40,273 bases of DNA from a virus: the IMG/VR virus record IMGVR_UViG_3300015158_000017, positions 1 to 40,273 of that record. One strand, given 5' to 3'. The stretch's first letter is position 1, and each line of letters starts with the position of its first letter. The notes below the pieces were generated by a model. It was not told where the DNA came from. It searched no databases and was given only the letters and a program-made list of their open reading frames with translations. This document shows, in pieces, positions 21,469 to 28,028 of this stretch. A program made the translations under genes and the position numbers.

Positions 21469-22548
21469 TTAGGTGGCGTTCGAGCCGTGGATGAGGCGCG
21501 CGGCGGCGACCTCGCCCTTGTCGAAGCCGTAGTTGCACTCGATCACGCGCTTGTCGGTGTCGTGATCCGGATCGCCCCAGTGGCGATACTCGAGCGAGAT
21601 TTGGGTCTCGGCGTCGGTCGCGATCTGGTAATCCACCAGGACTCGCTTGATGGACTCGGCCGGCTCGATGGGCGAGAAGGCGACGAGGACGGCGCTCATG
21701 TAGGTAAGGAGCCCGATCAGATATTCATTGCCAAGCGCGGGCACTGCATTGCTCGTGGCGTATTCGAACCCGAAAATGTTCGGGAGCATGCCGGTGCGAA
21801 TCACCTGGTCGGTGCCGATCGAGTAAGCGGCCTTGAAGGCGTTATCCTTCAAGAGCGAACCGTCGAGGTTCGGGTTCGTGATCAGGCCGCGGCCGCTTGT
21901 CGGCCAGGGGACTTTATTGAGGGCGGTGCGCCAGTCGATAACAGCGTTCGAATCGTAGTTCGCGCTGGTAGGATTCGCCGGCGTGCCCTGGACGGTGTAG
22001 CCATTCGCGGCGGTAAAGATGGAAAGGATATCGGCCAGGACGTCATAAGCCAGCTTCTCGCCTTTCAGCGAGCCGATCTTCTGCGCGTTCAGCATAGGCA
22101 AACGGGCGAGGTCGCGGCTGGTGAAGTGGAGCGGCTGATATTTCCGCTTATTGATCGTTACTTCCCTGACCTGGGTCGCGGAGTCGTCATCGAAAACGTA
22201 ACCATCCGCCTGGTCGAAGTCGCGGCTGGCGGAATTCTCCAGCGGGTAGTAAGGCACCGCAACCTTGTCGCTGCCCTTAAGCTGGACGTTGCGGAAGACG
22301 CTGGCGAAAACCGTAATCGGGAAAACCGCGCGGCGGAAGGCATTAATCGCCGCATCCAGGATGACGTTGAGATTCAGCTCGGCATCGATCGTGTTATCAC
22401 GGAGAAGTGCGAAGGTCCGCAACGGCGTGAGGAGCGCGGCGAGGATGAACGCAACAATGAGTGCAAGGAAAGCGTTGTTGCTGACAAGGAACGCGGCGAG
22501 GGAAGTGATCGCGATCGCGATCCAGGCGGAGAGGCGGTTTTTATTCAT
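21469..22548 (-). CDS. Major capsid protein with N-terminal hydrophobic extension
   Basis: 359 aa from MNKNRLSAWIAIAITSLAAF. The body has a coat-protein character resembling the P22 gp5 group (VAVPYYPLENSASRDFDQAD, REVTINKRKYQPLHFTSRDL, LKGEKLAYDVLADILSIFTA) and a C-terminal part (ISLEYRHWGDPDHDTDKRVI). It follows the scaffold candidate and protease. The N-terminal 48 residues contain two hydrophobic segments (AWIAIAITSLAAFLV and FLALIVAFILAALLT), unexpected in a capsid. They may be removed by the S49 protease, or a TTG further in (before RTFALLRDN) may be the true start. TTTTGACA lies 38 nt upstream. Confidence 0.85.
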   Translation of the reverse strand: MNKNRLSAWIAIAITSLAAFLVSNNAFLALIVAFILAALLTPLRTFALLRDNTIDAELNLNVILDAAINAFRRAVFPITVFASVFRNVQLKGSDKVAVPYYPLENSASRDFDQADGYVFDDDSATQVREVTINKRKYQPLHFTSRDLARLPMLNAQKIGSLKGEKLAYDVLADILSIFTAANGYTVQGTPANPTSANYDSNAVIDWRTALNKVPWPTSGRGLITNPNLDGSLLKDNAFKAAYSIGTDQVIRTGMLPNIFGFEYATSNAVPALGNEYLIGLLTYMSAVLVAFSPIEPAESIKRVLVDYQIATDAETQISLEYRHWGDPDHDTDKRVIECNYGFDKGEVAAARLIHGSNAT

Positions 22549-22614
22549 GGGATTTTTGCAAAGCAAACGATTTCGAGAAAAACAAGTGTCAAAAAGAGCG
22601 AGGATGGCGGCGGG

Positions 22615-23235
22615 TTATTCGGCGGTTTTTCGCGCGTTGGCGTATTCCTTGAGGGCTTTCTCGTTCTTCTGGTAGAAGGCGAAGGCGCTACCGGGCTTGA
22701 CCGATCCTGCCTTCTCCTGTTCGCGGAGCTTCGAGTATTGCTCCCAGATGTTGCCGGCGGCGTTCTCCGGGGTCTGCGAGGACGGAACGGCAGTATTCGG
22801 ATCGATGCCGCGCAGGTTGCAGAGTTTTTCGAGACGCGAGACGTTGCCGTTCGCGTTGTCGCGCTCGGTGGTCAGACTGGTGGCAGTGGTCTTGGCAATC
22901 GCGAGATCGCCCTTGGTTTTCCCGTGCTCTTCCTTTTCTTTGGTCAGGTCGGCAGTGACGGCGTCGAACTGGCCCTGGATGCGCGTACGATCGTTGTTCG
23001 CTGTGGAGAGGCGGCTAGCCAGGTCTTTTCCCGCAGCCCATAGGCGGCTAATGATGCCGGCAGCGCTGGTGTTCTTCGCTTCGAGGGTTTCGCCTTCGAG
23101 AACAGGAGCTGTCTCTGTGTCGAAAGGACCGGAAGCGGGAGCTGGAGCGGGGTCGCCGCCACCGGAAGGCACGCCCGTGTCAGGAGCGAGAAGCGAAATG
23201 CAAACGAAAGGAAGAAGCGAAAGGAAGTTTCTCAT
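22615..23235 (-). CDS. Scaffold-like coiled-coil protein with signal-like N-terminus
   Basis: 206 aa between protease and capsid genes, the usual scaffold position. A long central coiled coil (DAVTADLTKEKEEHGKTKGD, TSLTTERDNANGNVSRLEKL) and a basic C-terminus (FYQKNEKALKEYANARKTAE) fit a scaffolding protein. The first 17 residues (MRNFLSLLPFVCISLLA) form a short hydrophobic signal-like segment followed by a Pro/Gly/Ala linker. TTTTGACA lies 16 nt before the ATG. Confidence 0.7.
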   Translation of the reverse strand: MRNFLSLLPFVCISLLAPDTGVPSGGGDPAPAPASGPFDTETAPVLEGETLEAKNTSAAGIISRLWAAGKDLASRLSTANNDRTRIQGQFDAVTADLTKEKEEHGKTKGDLAIAKTTATSLTTERDNANGNVSRLEKLCNLRGIDPNTAVPSSQTPENAAGNIWEQYSKLREQEKAGSVKPGSAFAFYQKNEKALKEYANARKTAE

Positions 23236-23251
23236 AACGCTTCGCCGGGAG

Positions 23252-23259
23252 TGTCAAAA
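23252..23259 (-). promoter_or_regulatory. TTTTGACA motif (one of seven upstream copies)
   Basis: Minus-strand TTTTGACA or TTTGACA occurs upstream of late and early genes at 6600-6606 (start 6583), 12725-12732 (12705), 18132-18139 (18118), 22587-22594 (22548), 23252-23259 (23235), 27028-27035 (26942) and 36789-36796 (36775). In five of the seven the distance to the start codon is 13-19 nt. It matches a -35 hexamer (TTGACA), but a matching -10 is not consistently visible, so the role is uncertain. Confidence 0.5.
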
Positions 23260-23316
23260 CCGCGTATAACCGCGTGGCGCGCTGCGCGCTTTACGCGGCA
23301 CGCGGTTGCGACAGAG

Positions 23317-23336
23317 ATGTCCTAACGTTAGGACAT
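23317..23336. repeat. 20-bp perfect palindrome, copy 1
   Basis: ATGTCCTAACGTTAGGACAT in the gap between the scaffold and protease genes. Its 18-bp core recurs at 36022-36039 inside the glycosyltransferase gene. A protein-binding site is plausible. Confidence 0.65.
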
Positions 23337-23339
23337 GAG

Positions 23340-23364
23340 ACGATCCCGCCGGTCGCGGGATCGT
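23340..23364. terminator. Hairpin at the protease stop codon
   Basis: Perfect 10-bp arms ACGATCCCGC / GCGGGATCGT with a 5-nt loop, starting at the protease stop on the minus strand. No U-tract follows, so it is only terminator-like; a 3'-end stabiliser or processing site separating protease and scaffold transcripts is possible. Confidence 0.45.
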
Positions 23365-24185
23365 TATGGCATTTTACGGAACTTGGCGATGGCAGCGGTG
23401 AGATCGTCTGCGTTGCCGGCGACGAACTTATGTATCGCGGCAGCCTTCCCGTCGAACCATTGGCCGCGCATGTCGGCGGGATCGATGGCGGTGCGATATT
23501 TCAGAACGTTCTTGCGAAAACTGTTGCCGGCGTCATCGACGAGCTTTTGGAGGTATTCTTTCTGCACCTGGCTGAGCGAATCTTCTCCGATTCCTTTCAG
23601 CTCACCGGAGCGGAAGATTTCCCATTTAATCCCGAGTTGCGCCCAGAACTCGGTGTCATCGAGCATGGCCAGATAGGAACCAATGCAGCCAACGCCTTCG
23701 GCGTACCATCCGGCGAGAAGCGCGGTGCAACTGGCAACGGCTTCGTAGGTGGTGCTCGCCATGTCGCATCCATCGGCGCAAAAGCCGAAACATTTTTTCT
23801 TCCTGTTCGCGGTTTCGGTGACATCGAAAAGTTTGTCGCCAGCCAGGGAACTGCCGCCAGGGCTGTCGCAATCGTAAACGATGATCTCGACGTTTGGATC
23901 TTCGAGCGCTTCCTCGACTTCTTCCTCGATGTCGTTCGCATCGGTGAGGTTGAATCCGTAGCTCTTGATCCAATCGGGCACGTTCATCATAACGACCCCG
24001 CGAATAGGGATGATGGCGACGGGGCCCGCGATCTGCATCTTCGGCAGTGGATCGCCACAAATGTCTTCGGCTGGACGTTCATTGCGCAGCAGTGAGAGCG
24101 CGAGGTGGGAAAGGATGTGGCGAGCACGAACCGGATCAAGATTGAACGGCGTGCTCAAAAGCTTACTAACGAATTCGGCTTTCAT
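23364..24185 (-). CDS. S49 (SppA/ClpP-class) head maturation protease
   Basis: 273 aa with the S49 fold. The beta strand and oxyanion loop are seen in IIVYDCDSPGGSSLAGDKLF (101-120), the nucleophile S144 in CDMASTTYEAVASC, and the general-base lysine K197 in FRSGELKGIGED, as in phage-type signal-peptide-peptidase-like prohead proteases. It lies between the portal and scaffold genes; its start overlaps the portal stop by 4 nt. It should cleave the scaffold, and possibly the capsid N-terminus, during prohead maturation. Confidence 0.88.
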   Translation of the reverse strand: MKAEFVSKLLSTPFNLDPVRARHILSHLALSLLRNERPAEDICGDPLPKMQIAGPVAIIPIRGVVMMNVPDWIKSYGFNLTDANDIEEEVEEALEDPNVEIIVYDCDSPGGSSLAGDKLFDVTETANRKKKCFGFCADGCDMASTTYEAVASCTALLAGWYAEGVGCIGSYLAMLDDTEFWAQLGIKWEIFRSGELKGIGEDSLSQVQKEYLQKLVDDAGNSFRKNVLKYRTAIDPADMRGQWFDGKAAAIHKFVAGNADDLTAAIAKFRKMP

Positions 24186-25810
24186 TTCTTCCCGGGTTCG
24201 GGCGGTGTCGAAGAAGCCTGATTCGCGTCCGCGCCGGATTCGACGGCGGCGGCGACGTTCGCGGTGCCAGGCGGCAGGAGCCAGACTTCGTTGTATTTAA
24301 TCGGGCCGATGGTTTTGTTCTCCGGCTTGGCGAGCTCTTCCTGGAGACGCTTGCGGCGGCGGATGGCGATCTCGAGAAGTTCGTCATCGACGTCTTCGTC
24401 GTCGCGGCCGTCGAGAGCGTGGTAATCGATCGGGCTCATGTTCCCGCGCATGACGCGGTCGTCGTAGAGCCGGCCTTCGCGGCCTTTATCGACGGAAAGG
24501 TTCCTGGGGAAAATCAGCCGGTGCAGAAACCAATCGTCGGGGACGCCGCCGGCGACCTTATCGAACGCGCCGGACTTAATGCGCTGCCAGAGCCAGTAAA
24601 TATACCACCGCTCGACGAACTGCGGCACCATCTGGTTATTCCGAAAAAAGGTGGCGATCTTCTGGACGCGATCCTGGACGATTCGCGCAACTGTCCCCTG
24701 CCCGAGCCCGGCAATAAAGAGGAGCCATTCGGGCGGATAAATCGTGGAGTGGCAAATTCCGCGCGCCAGAATCTGGTTGCGAAAATCGATGGCGCCGGAA
24801 CGGTTCGATTCCACGGTCTTGACGCGCATGTTCGAGGGAGGGGTGAAGACGTCCACTTCGCTGCCGTCGCGGCCGACAAATTTTTGGATCACGGTTTTCG
24901 ACCCATCAGGGTTCGTGATGATTTCGACGTCAGTCACTCCCGGGAGTTTCGGGATCTCCGCTTCATCGGGGCCGATGGTCTCGATGGCATAAGCGATGCG
25001 CGATCGGATGAGCTGGCCGCTGGTCTCGGCACGGTCGATATCGTCCATGGAGAACATCTGGCGCGTGACCGGGGCGAGGGTGGAAATGCCACGGCATTGA
25101 TCGGGGAGGAACGGATCGTGGAAATGGAGAACATCGGGCGCCTCGAGCTCCACGTAGCTCTGCCGTTCCGCGCCAGTCATGAAATCGCTCGGGGCATCGC
25201 TCGGAAGCGCGAAGCGATATTTAGTAGCCGCGCCGGTCTTGCGATCGAACCGGATGCCATCATGCAACGAAGGATCGTCTTTCTGGTCCTCGGAGGTGCA
25301 CTGGTAGCCGGGGAGAAACCCAAGGCGCGGAGCTACCCGCCCGTATAAGTCCGCGAACGGCCTAACGAGCTGGCCGAAAAGATCGCCGATGAGCCGGACG
25401 CTGCGCCGGATGCAGAATTGCGCGCTGTATGCATCCTCGACGGCGCGGAGATCGAAGGAACGGGCGTCGTGGTTTTCCTGGTGGAACGCGTTCGTCACGG
25501 CCTTATTAAAAGGCGCGCTGGAAGACATGGCTTTGGGCCAGATAGCGGTATCGACTTCGTCAATGGCGAGCCCGTCGATGATGGCGCGGATCTCGCCGAT
25601 ATTGTTGTAGCACCAGACATTTTTCCGCGCGATCTGGGTGCGGGTTTGCTCCGGCATCTGGCGCGAGGTGTCGAGCGAAGGAAGGAACCACCAGCCGCGA
25701 TAACCGCCCCAGCGCGCGCCCTCGAACGCCTCCCAGAGGCCGCGGGCTTTAGGGAGATTGCCGCCGCCAGCGCTGGACCGCGCGGGCTGTCCGTTCGGTG
25801 CGAGAATCAT
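24182..25810 (-). CDS. Portal protein (lambda-type)
   Basis: 542 aa. The diagnostic lambda-portal segment is VLHFHDPFLPDQCRGISTLA with PVTRQMFSMDD after it (residues about 227-258); the N-terminal part (QIARKNVWCYNNIGEIRAII, DLRAVEDAYSAQFCIRRSVR) and helical C-terminus (AIRRRKRLQEELAKPEN) fit the family. Forms the dodecameric DNA channel at the head vertex. The ATG overlaps the TGA of the upstream 26-aa ORF. Confidence 0.88.
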   Translation of the reverse strand: MILAPNGQPARSSAGGGNLPKARGLWEAFEGARWGGYRGWWFLPSLDTSRQMPEQTRTQIARKNVWCYNNIGEIRAIIDGLAIDEVDTAIWPKAMSSSAPFNKAVTNAFHQENHDARSFDLRAVEDAYSAQFCIRRSVRLIGDLFGQLVRPFADLYGRVAPRLGFLPGYQCTSEDQKDDPSLHDGIRFDRKTGAATKYRFALPSDAPSDFMTGAERQSYVELEAPDVLHFHDPFLPDQCRGISTLAPVTRQMFSMDDIDRAETSGQLIRSRIAYAIETIGPDEAEIPKLPGVTDVEIITNPDGSKTVIQKFVGRDGSEVDVFTPPSNMRVKTVESNRSGAIDFRNQILARGICHSTIYPPEWLLFIAGLGQGTVARIVQDRVQKIATFFRNNQMVPQFVERWYIYWLWQRIKSGAFDKVAGGVPDDWFLHRLIFPRNLSVDKGREGRLYDDRVMRGNMSPIDYHALDGRDDEDVDDELLEIAIRRRKRLQEELAKPENKTIGPIKYNEVWLLPPGTANVAAAVESGADANQASSTPPEPGKK

Positions 25811-25887
25811 GAAATTTCCCCCGAAATTTTACCGCTACCCTCGCGGCTTCTCCGTGCATCTCGCTCATCCCGGCTCGCTCGATTCAT
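25807..25887 (-). CDS. 26-aa mini-ORF, repeat copy 1
   Basis: Starts MNRASRDERDARRSREGSGK and ends KISGEIS. Its ATG overlaps the stop of the zinc-ribbon ORF and its TGA overlaps the portal ATG. It lies wholly within the 84-bp repeat and is nearly identical to the ORF at 26009-26089. Either a real Arg/Asp/Glu-rich microprotein or a translational-coupling segment created by the repeat. Confidence 0.4.
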   Translation of the reverse strand: MNRASRDERDARRSREGSGKISGEIS

Positions 25888-25890
25888 GCG
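25807..25890. repeat. 84-bp direct repeat, copy 1
   Basis: About 79 of 84 bp match the copy at 26009-26092. It contains two near-copies of the palindrome GAAATTTC separated by a short C-rich spacer, and fills the space between portal start and the zinc-ribbon gene. Confidence 0.85.
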
Positions 25891-26012
25891 GCCTCCTTGT
25901 CCAGTTCCGTAGCGAGATTAGAAAACACGGTGCCGCATTCAAGACACTCGGCTTGCTGGTCGCTGATCTGCACGGTATCGCGCCCCGCGCATTGAGGACA
26001 TTCCGGCTTCAT
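25884..26012 (-). CDS. Zinc-ribbon microprotein, 42 aa
   Basis: Starts MKPECPQCAGRDTVQISDQQ and continues AECLECGTVFSNLATELDKE. Two C-x-x-C pairs spaced by 14 residues give a compact treble-clef/TFIIB-like ribbon. The start and stop overlap the flanking mini-ORFs by 4 nt each. Small ribbon proteins like this and the one at 30086-30301 are common in phages and may bind nucleic acid. Confidence 0.7.
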   Translation of the reverse strand: MKPECPQCAGRDTVQISDQQAECLECGTVFSNLATELDKEAA

Positions 26013-26089
26013 GAAATTTCTCCCGAAATTTCACCGCTACCCTCGCGGCTTCTCCGTGCATCTCGCTCGTCCCAGTTCGCTCGATTCAT
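26009..26089 (-). CDS. 26-aa mini-ORF, repeat copy 2
   Basis: Starts MNRANWDERDARRSREGSGE; differs from copy 1 at three residues. Its ATG overlaps the stop of the 124-aa gene and its stop overlaps the zinc-ribbon ATG, so both copies keep the frame and the overlaps. Confidence 0.4.
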   Translation of the reverse strand: MNRANWDERDARRSREGSGEISGEIS

Positions 26090-26092
26090 GCG
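26009..26092. repeat. 84-bp direct repeat, copy 2
   Basis: Second copy of the element at 25807-25890, on the other side of the zinc-ribbon gene. The five differences are all substitutions, so the frame is preserved. Confidence 0.85.
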
Positions 26093-26460
26093 TGAGCTCC
26101 AGCAAATCCGTTCAAGTGAATGATATTGCCCCTGGCGAAACGGGCATCGTGCAAAATACGGAACCCGAGATGCGTGATCACCCAGATCATCGCCGTGCCC
26201 ATAGACCGGCGTGATTTTGGATCGACGGTTTTTCCGGCGTAGATGTGCGGCAGATCAGGGCGTGCGAGCTCGGCGACGAGGCGAGTCTTGCCGCCGTGTT
26301 CGAACATGAAAATCGTGGCGTCGAATTGCGTCTGGGGAATCGCGACGAGTTTCACGGATTTTTCGTCGAGCCGCGCCCCTGGATTCGTCTTTTCCAGACG
26401 GCGCTGGATCTCCAGGACGAATAGCAAAGGAGCTGGACGGAAGTGGACGGATTCGCTCAT
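26086..26460 (-). CDS. Hypothetical protein, 124 aa
   Basis: Not recognised. Alpha/beta protein (PAPLLFVLEIQRRLEKTNPG, VKLVAIPQTQFDATIFMFEH, RSMGTAMIWVITHLGFRILH). Overlaps its upstream neighbour (26457) and downstream mini-ORF by 4 nt each; an accessory head gene by position. Confidence 0.6.
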   Translation of the reverse strand: MSESVHFRPAPLLFVLEIQRRLEKTNPGARLDEKSVKLVAIPQTQFDATIFMFEHGGKTRLVAELARPDLPHIYAGKTVDPKSRRSMGTAMIWVITHLGFRILHDARFARGNIIHLNGFAGAHA

Positions 26461-26942
26461 GGGCCAAGCCTGACGGTGGTTCCGATCTCGCGGCGCGGGA
26501 TCGCGGCTGGCGCGGTGTAGTCGGGATCGAATTCAGCGATGAGTTCTTCCACGGCTATCCCGAGAAGGACTTTTTCGAAGGTAATGGAGCCGGACCCCTG
26601 GCCGCCCTCGAAACTCCCGCTAGTGATTGTGATCGTATCGGTAGCGGCCGCTAAGATCTGCGCCGCGTAGGTTTTCAGGCCGGGGACGTCGATCAGGATG
26701 AGGCGCGTCCCGTGCGTCCAGACAGTGGGAGTGGTGCCGGTGGCAATAAAGACTTTCCCGGGCAAATCGCCCGAGCCGAGCCGGGGCGCGCCGACGTTCA
26801 GGAAGCTATCCTGAGAACCCCACTGGAGAATCTGGTAATACTTGCCCGCAACAAGCGCGCCGCTGGTGAGAATGGGCGGCGTGGAGTATTGCCGGCGAAG
26901 GGCCGATTTCGCGTAGTTGATCTTGTTGCGGTCGCTCGCCAT
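26457..26942 (-). CDS. Hypothetical protein with beta-rich body, 161 aa
   Basis: N-terminal basic helix (ASDRNKINYAKSALRRQYS) then a beta-rich body (GALVAGKYYQILQWGSQDSF, DTITITSGSFEGGQGSGSIT). Position upstream of the portal and the beta content fit a small virion or fibre-like protein. TTTTGACA lies 85 nt upstream. No family recognised. Confidence 0.6.
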   Translation of the reverse strand: MASDRNKINYAKSALRRQYSTPPILTSGALVAGKYYQILQWGSQDSFLNVGAPRLGSGDLPGKVFIATGTTPTVWTHGTRLILIDVPGLKTYAAQILAAATDTITITSGSFEGGQGSGSITFEKVLLGIAVEELIAEFDPDYTAPAAIPRREIGTTVRLGP

Positions 26943-27108
26943 TGGGAAAGTTGGGAAGCTCCGCGAACCATAGCTATTCGACGGCTTAAAGGCGGCGCGG
27001 AGCGCTTCCCCGTTGAAGCGAAGGGAGTGTCAAAAAGTCCGGGCCTGAACCGCTGAAAGCTAAAAAGCGAAAAGTCTTAAAAGCGCGAAATGTAAAAATC
27101 GCAAAATC

Positions 27109-27120
27109 CCGAAATTTCGG
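27109..27120. repeat. 12-bp palindrome downstream of the tRNA
   Basis: CCGAAATTTCGG, followed on the minus strand by an A/T-rich series of GCGATTTT- and GCTTTT-like units (27060-27108). The stretch 26943-27163 holds only this, the TTTTGACA motif and the tRNA 3' flank; no gene was seen in it. Confidence 0.5.
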
Positions 27121-27163
27121 TATTGACGCTTTAGCATAGAAGCAGCTTATGTTTGCTTCGGGT

Positions 27164-27237
27164 TGCCGCCGGGGGGACTTGAACCCCCAACCTTCACATT
27201 AGCGGTGCGATGCTCTATCCGATTGAGCTACGACGGC
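27164..27237 (-). tRNA. tRNA with GCU anticodon and arginine-like body
   Basis: Complete cloverleaf on the minus strand: acceptor GCCGTCG/CGGCGGC (one G-U), D-stem GCTC/GAGC with loop AATCGGATA, anticodon stem TCGCA/TGTGA, five-base variable region AGGTT, T-stem GGGGG/CCCCC with loop TTCAAGT, discriminator A. The anticodon loop CCGCTAA gives anticodon GCU (Ser AGC/AGU). But the short variable arm is not a bacterial tRNA-Ser, and the body resembles tRNA-Arg (A20, C35, U36, A73). Position 33 is C, where U is nearly universal. Either a degenerate arginine tRNA or one with unusual decoding. CCA is not encoded. Confidence 0.85.
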
Positions 27238-27251
27238 CAACCCTTTCAGGG

Positions 27252-27284
27252 GCCGGGATATCCAACTATCCCGGCTTCTTTTTT
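27252..27284 (+). terminator. Plus-strand rho-independent terminator
   Basis: GCCGGGATA (27252-27260), loop TCCAAC, TATCCCGGC (27267-27275), then TTCTTTTTT. A strong terminator for plus-strand transcripts, yet no plus-strand gene lies immediately upstream. It lies just before the 5' end of the minus-strand tRNA and would stop antisense transcription running through it. Confidence 0.8.
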
Positions 27285-27397
27285 CCCCAACAACAATATC
27301 TGGGAGATACGTTGCTACGGAACCCCAACATGCAGCGCACGAGCTTGTTACGGCAAGACCAAAATTGTAACACTTTTACCGCCTGAGCGAGAACGCT

Positions 27398-27556
27398 TTA
27401 GGTATGCCGCGTGAATATTTTCTTATCCCACCTGACTTGCACCGCTTTTCGCGCCTGGGCGCTACTACGAGCCTTCGCTTTGCCCCTGCCGGCTTTCCCG
27501 CCTTTCGCTCCGATCTTCGCCAGATGCTGGCGGAGCGCTTTGGGAAGTTTCGGCAT
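27398..27556 (-). CDS. Small basic protein, 52 aa (KGG-type)
   Basis: Starts MPKLPKALRQHLAKIGAKGG and continues KAGRGKAKARSSAQARKAVQ VRWDKK. The pattern GGKAGRGKAKARS...ARKAVQVRW matches the small Lys/Ala-rich DNA- or RNA-associated proteins often found in phages and plasmids (GG-A...ARKAA-ARW). It overlaps the 3' part of the 27465-27653 ORF in another frame. Confidence 0.65.
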   Translation of the reverse strand: MPKLPKALRQHLAKIGAKGGKAGRGKAKARSSAQARKAVQVRWDKKIFTRHT

Positions 27557-27653
27557 CGCTCCGTTTTAGCACGGCAATGCCATCGCTGCAAAAGGCGAGG
27601 ACGCCGGCCGAACGGGCTTCGGCGATGAGTTCTTCCCACTTCATGGAATTCAT
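27465..27653 (-). CDS. Small hypothetical protein, 62 aa
   Basis: Starts MNSMKWEELIAEARSAGVLA (27653; a second Met at 27644) and continues with FCSDGIAVLKRSD. The first 33 residues read like a folded alpha/beta start; the last 29 (Ser/Arg/Glu-rich) run antisense-free but overlap the 52-aa gene. An inverted repeat sits directly upstream. Probably real, perhaps with the downstream gene started by coupling. Confidence 0.5.
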   Translation of the reverse strand: MNSMKWEELIAEARSAGVLAFCSDGIAVLKRSDAETSQSAPPASGEDRSERRESRQGQSEGS

Positions 27654-27656
27654 GAC

Positions 27657-27679
27657 AATACGCAAGCGGCTTGCGTATT
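27657..27679. promoter_or_regulatory. Operator-like inverted repeat
   Basis: Perfect 10-bp arms AATACGCAAG / CTTGCGTATT around a 3-nt centre, 4 nt before the start of the small gene at 27653. The arm shares the 9-mer CTTGCGTAT with the RHH operator at 3219-3227. It may be a second site for one of the RHH regulators. Confidence 0.6.
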
Positions 27680-27757
27680 CAAGAAAGAAAACACCCGATC
27701 ACCGCGCTCGACTTCGCCGCAGAATATGAACAGCGATATCGAACACGGCTTCCGTTG

Positions 27758-28024
27758 CTACGCAGCGGGGACCGGCGTCAGATCGACGTAGTAAACCTGT
27801 TCGGGCTTGAATGCGCCGAACAGCGCGGGGTTCGCGATCATCATGCGAAAGTCAGCCGATGGCGTCCATTTCGCATACGTGTTGTCCTCGTCCAGACCGT
27901 TCTCGGGATACGCTCCCGACTTTCCAACGGCTCTCATCTGCACTTCCTCATGGGTGTGACTGCCCTTGCCGTGACTCCCGATGAGTTTAACCGACTCCAC
28001 GCGTAGCTTTGCTCGTGTAGTCAT
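27758..28024 (-). CDS. Hypothetical protein, 88 aa
   Basis: Starts MTTRAKLRVESVKLIGSHGK (28024), 5 nt after the large-terminase stop, and continues with EEVQMRAVGKSGAYPENGLD and an end FKPEQVYYVDLTPVPAA. Compact, beta-rich. Small proteins of this type often follow terminase genes, but the function is unknown. Confidence 0.65.
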   Translation of the reverse strand: MTTRAKLRVESVKLIGSHGKGSHTHEEVQMRAVGKSGAYPENGLDEDNTYAKWTPSADFRMMIANPALFGAFKPEQVYYVDLTPVPAA

Positions 28025-28028
28025 ACGG

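Noticed and set aside
21487-23043. Long plus-strand reading frame (518 codons) across the capsid and scaffold genes
   Set aside because: Antisense to two well-supported minus-strand genes; composition is that of a GC-rich mirror frame and no motif is seen.
25807-26092. Insertion sequence or transposon bounded by the 84-bp repeats
   Set aside because: The repeats are direct, no transposase lies between them and the intervening 119 bp encodes a zinc ribbon in frame.
27163-27414. Plus-strand ORF reading MPPGGLEPPTFTLAVRCSIR
   Set aside because: It is the antisense translation of the tRNA and its flank, a well-known kind of false ORF.
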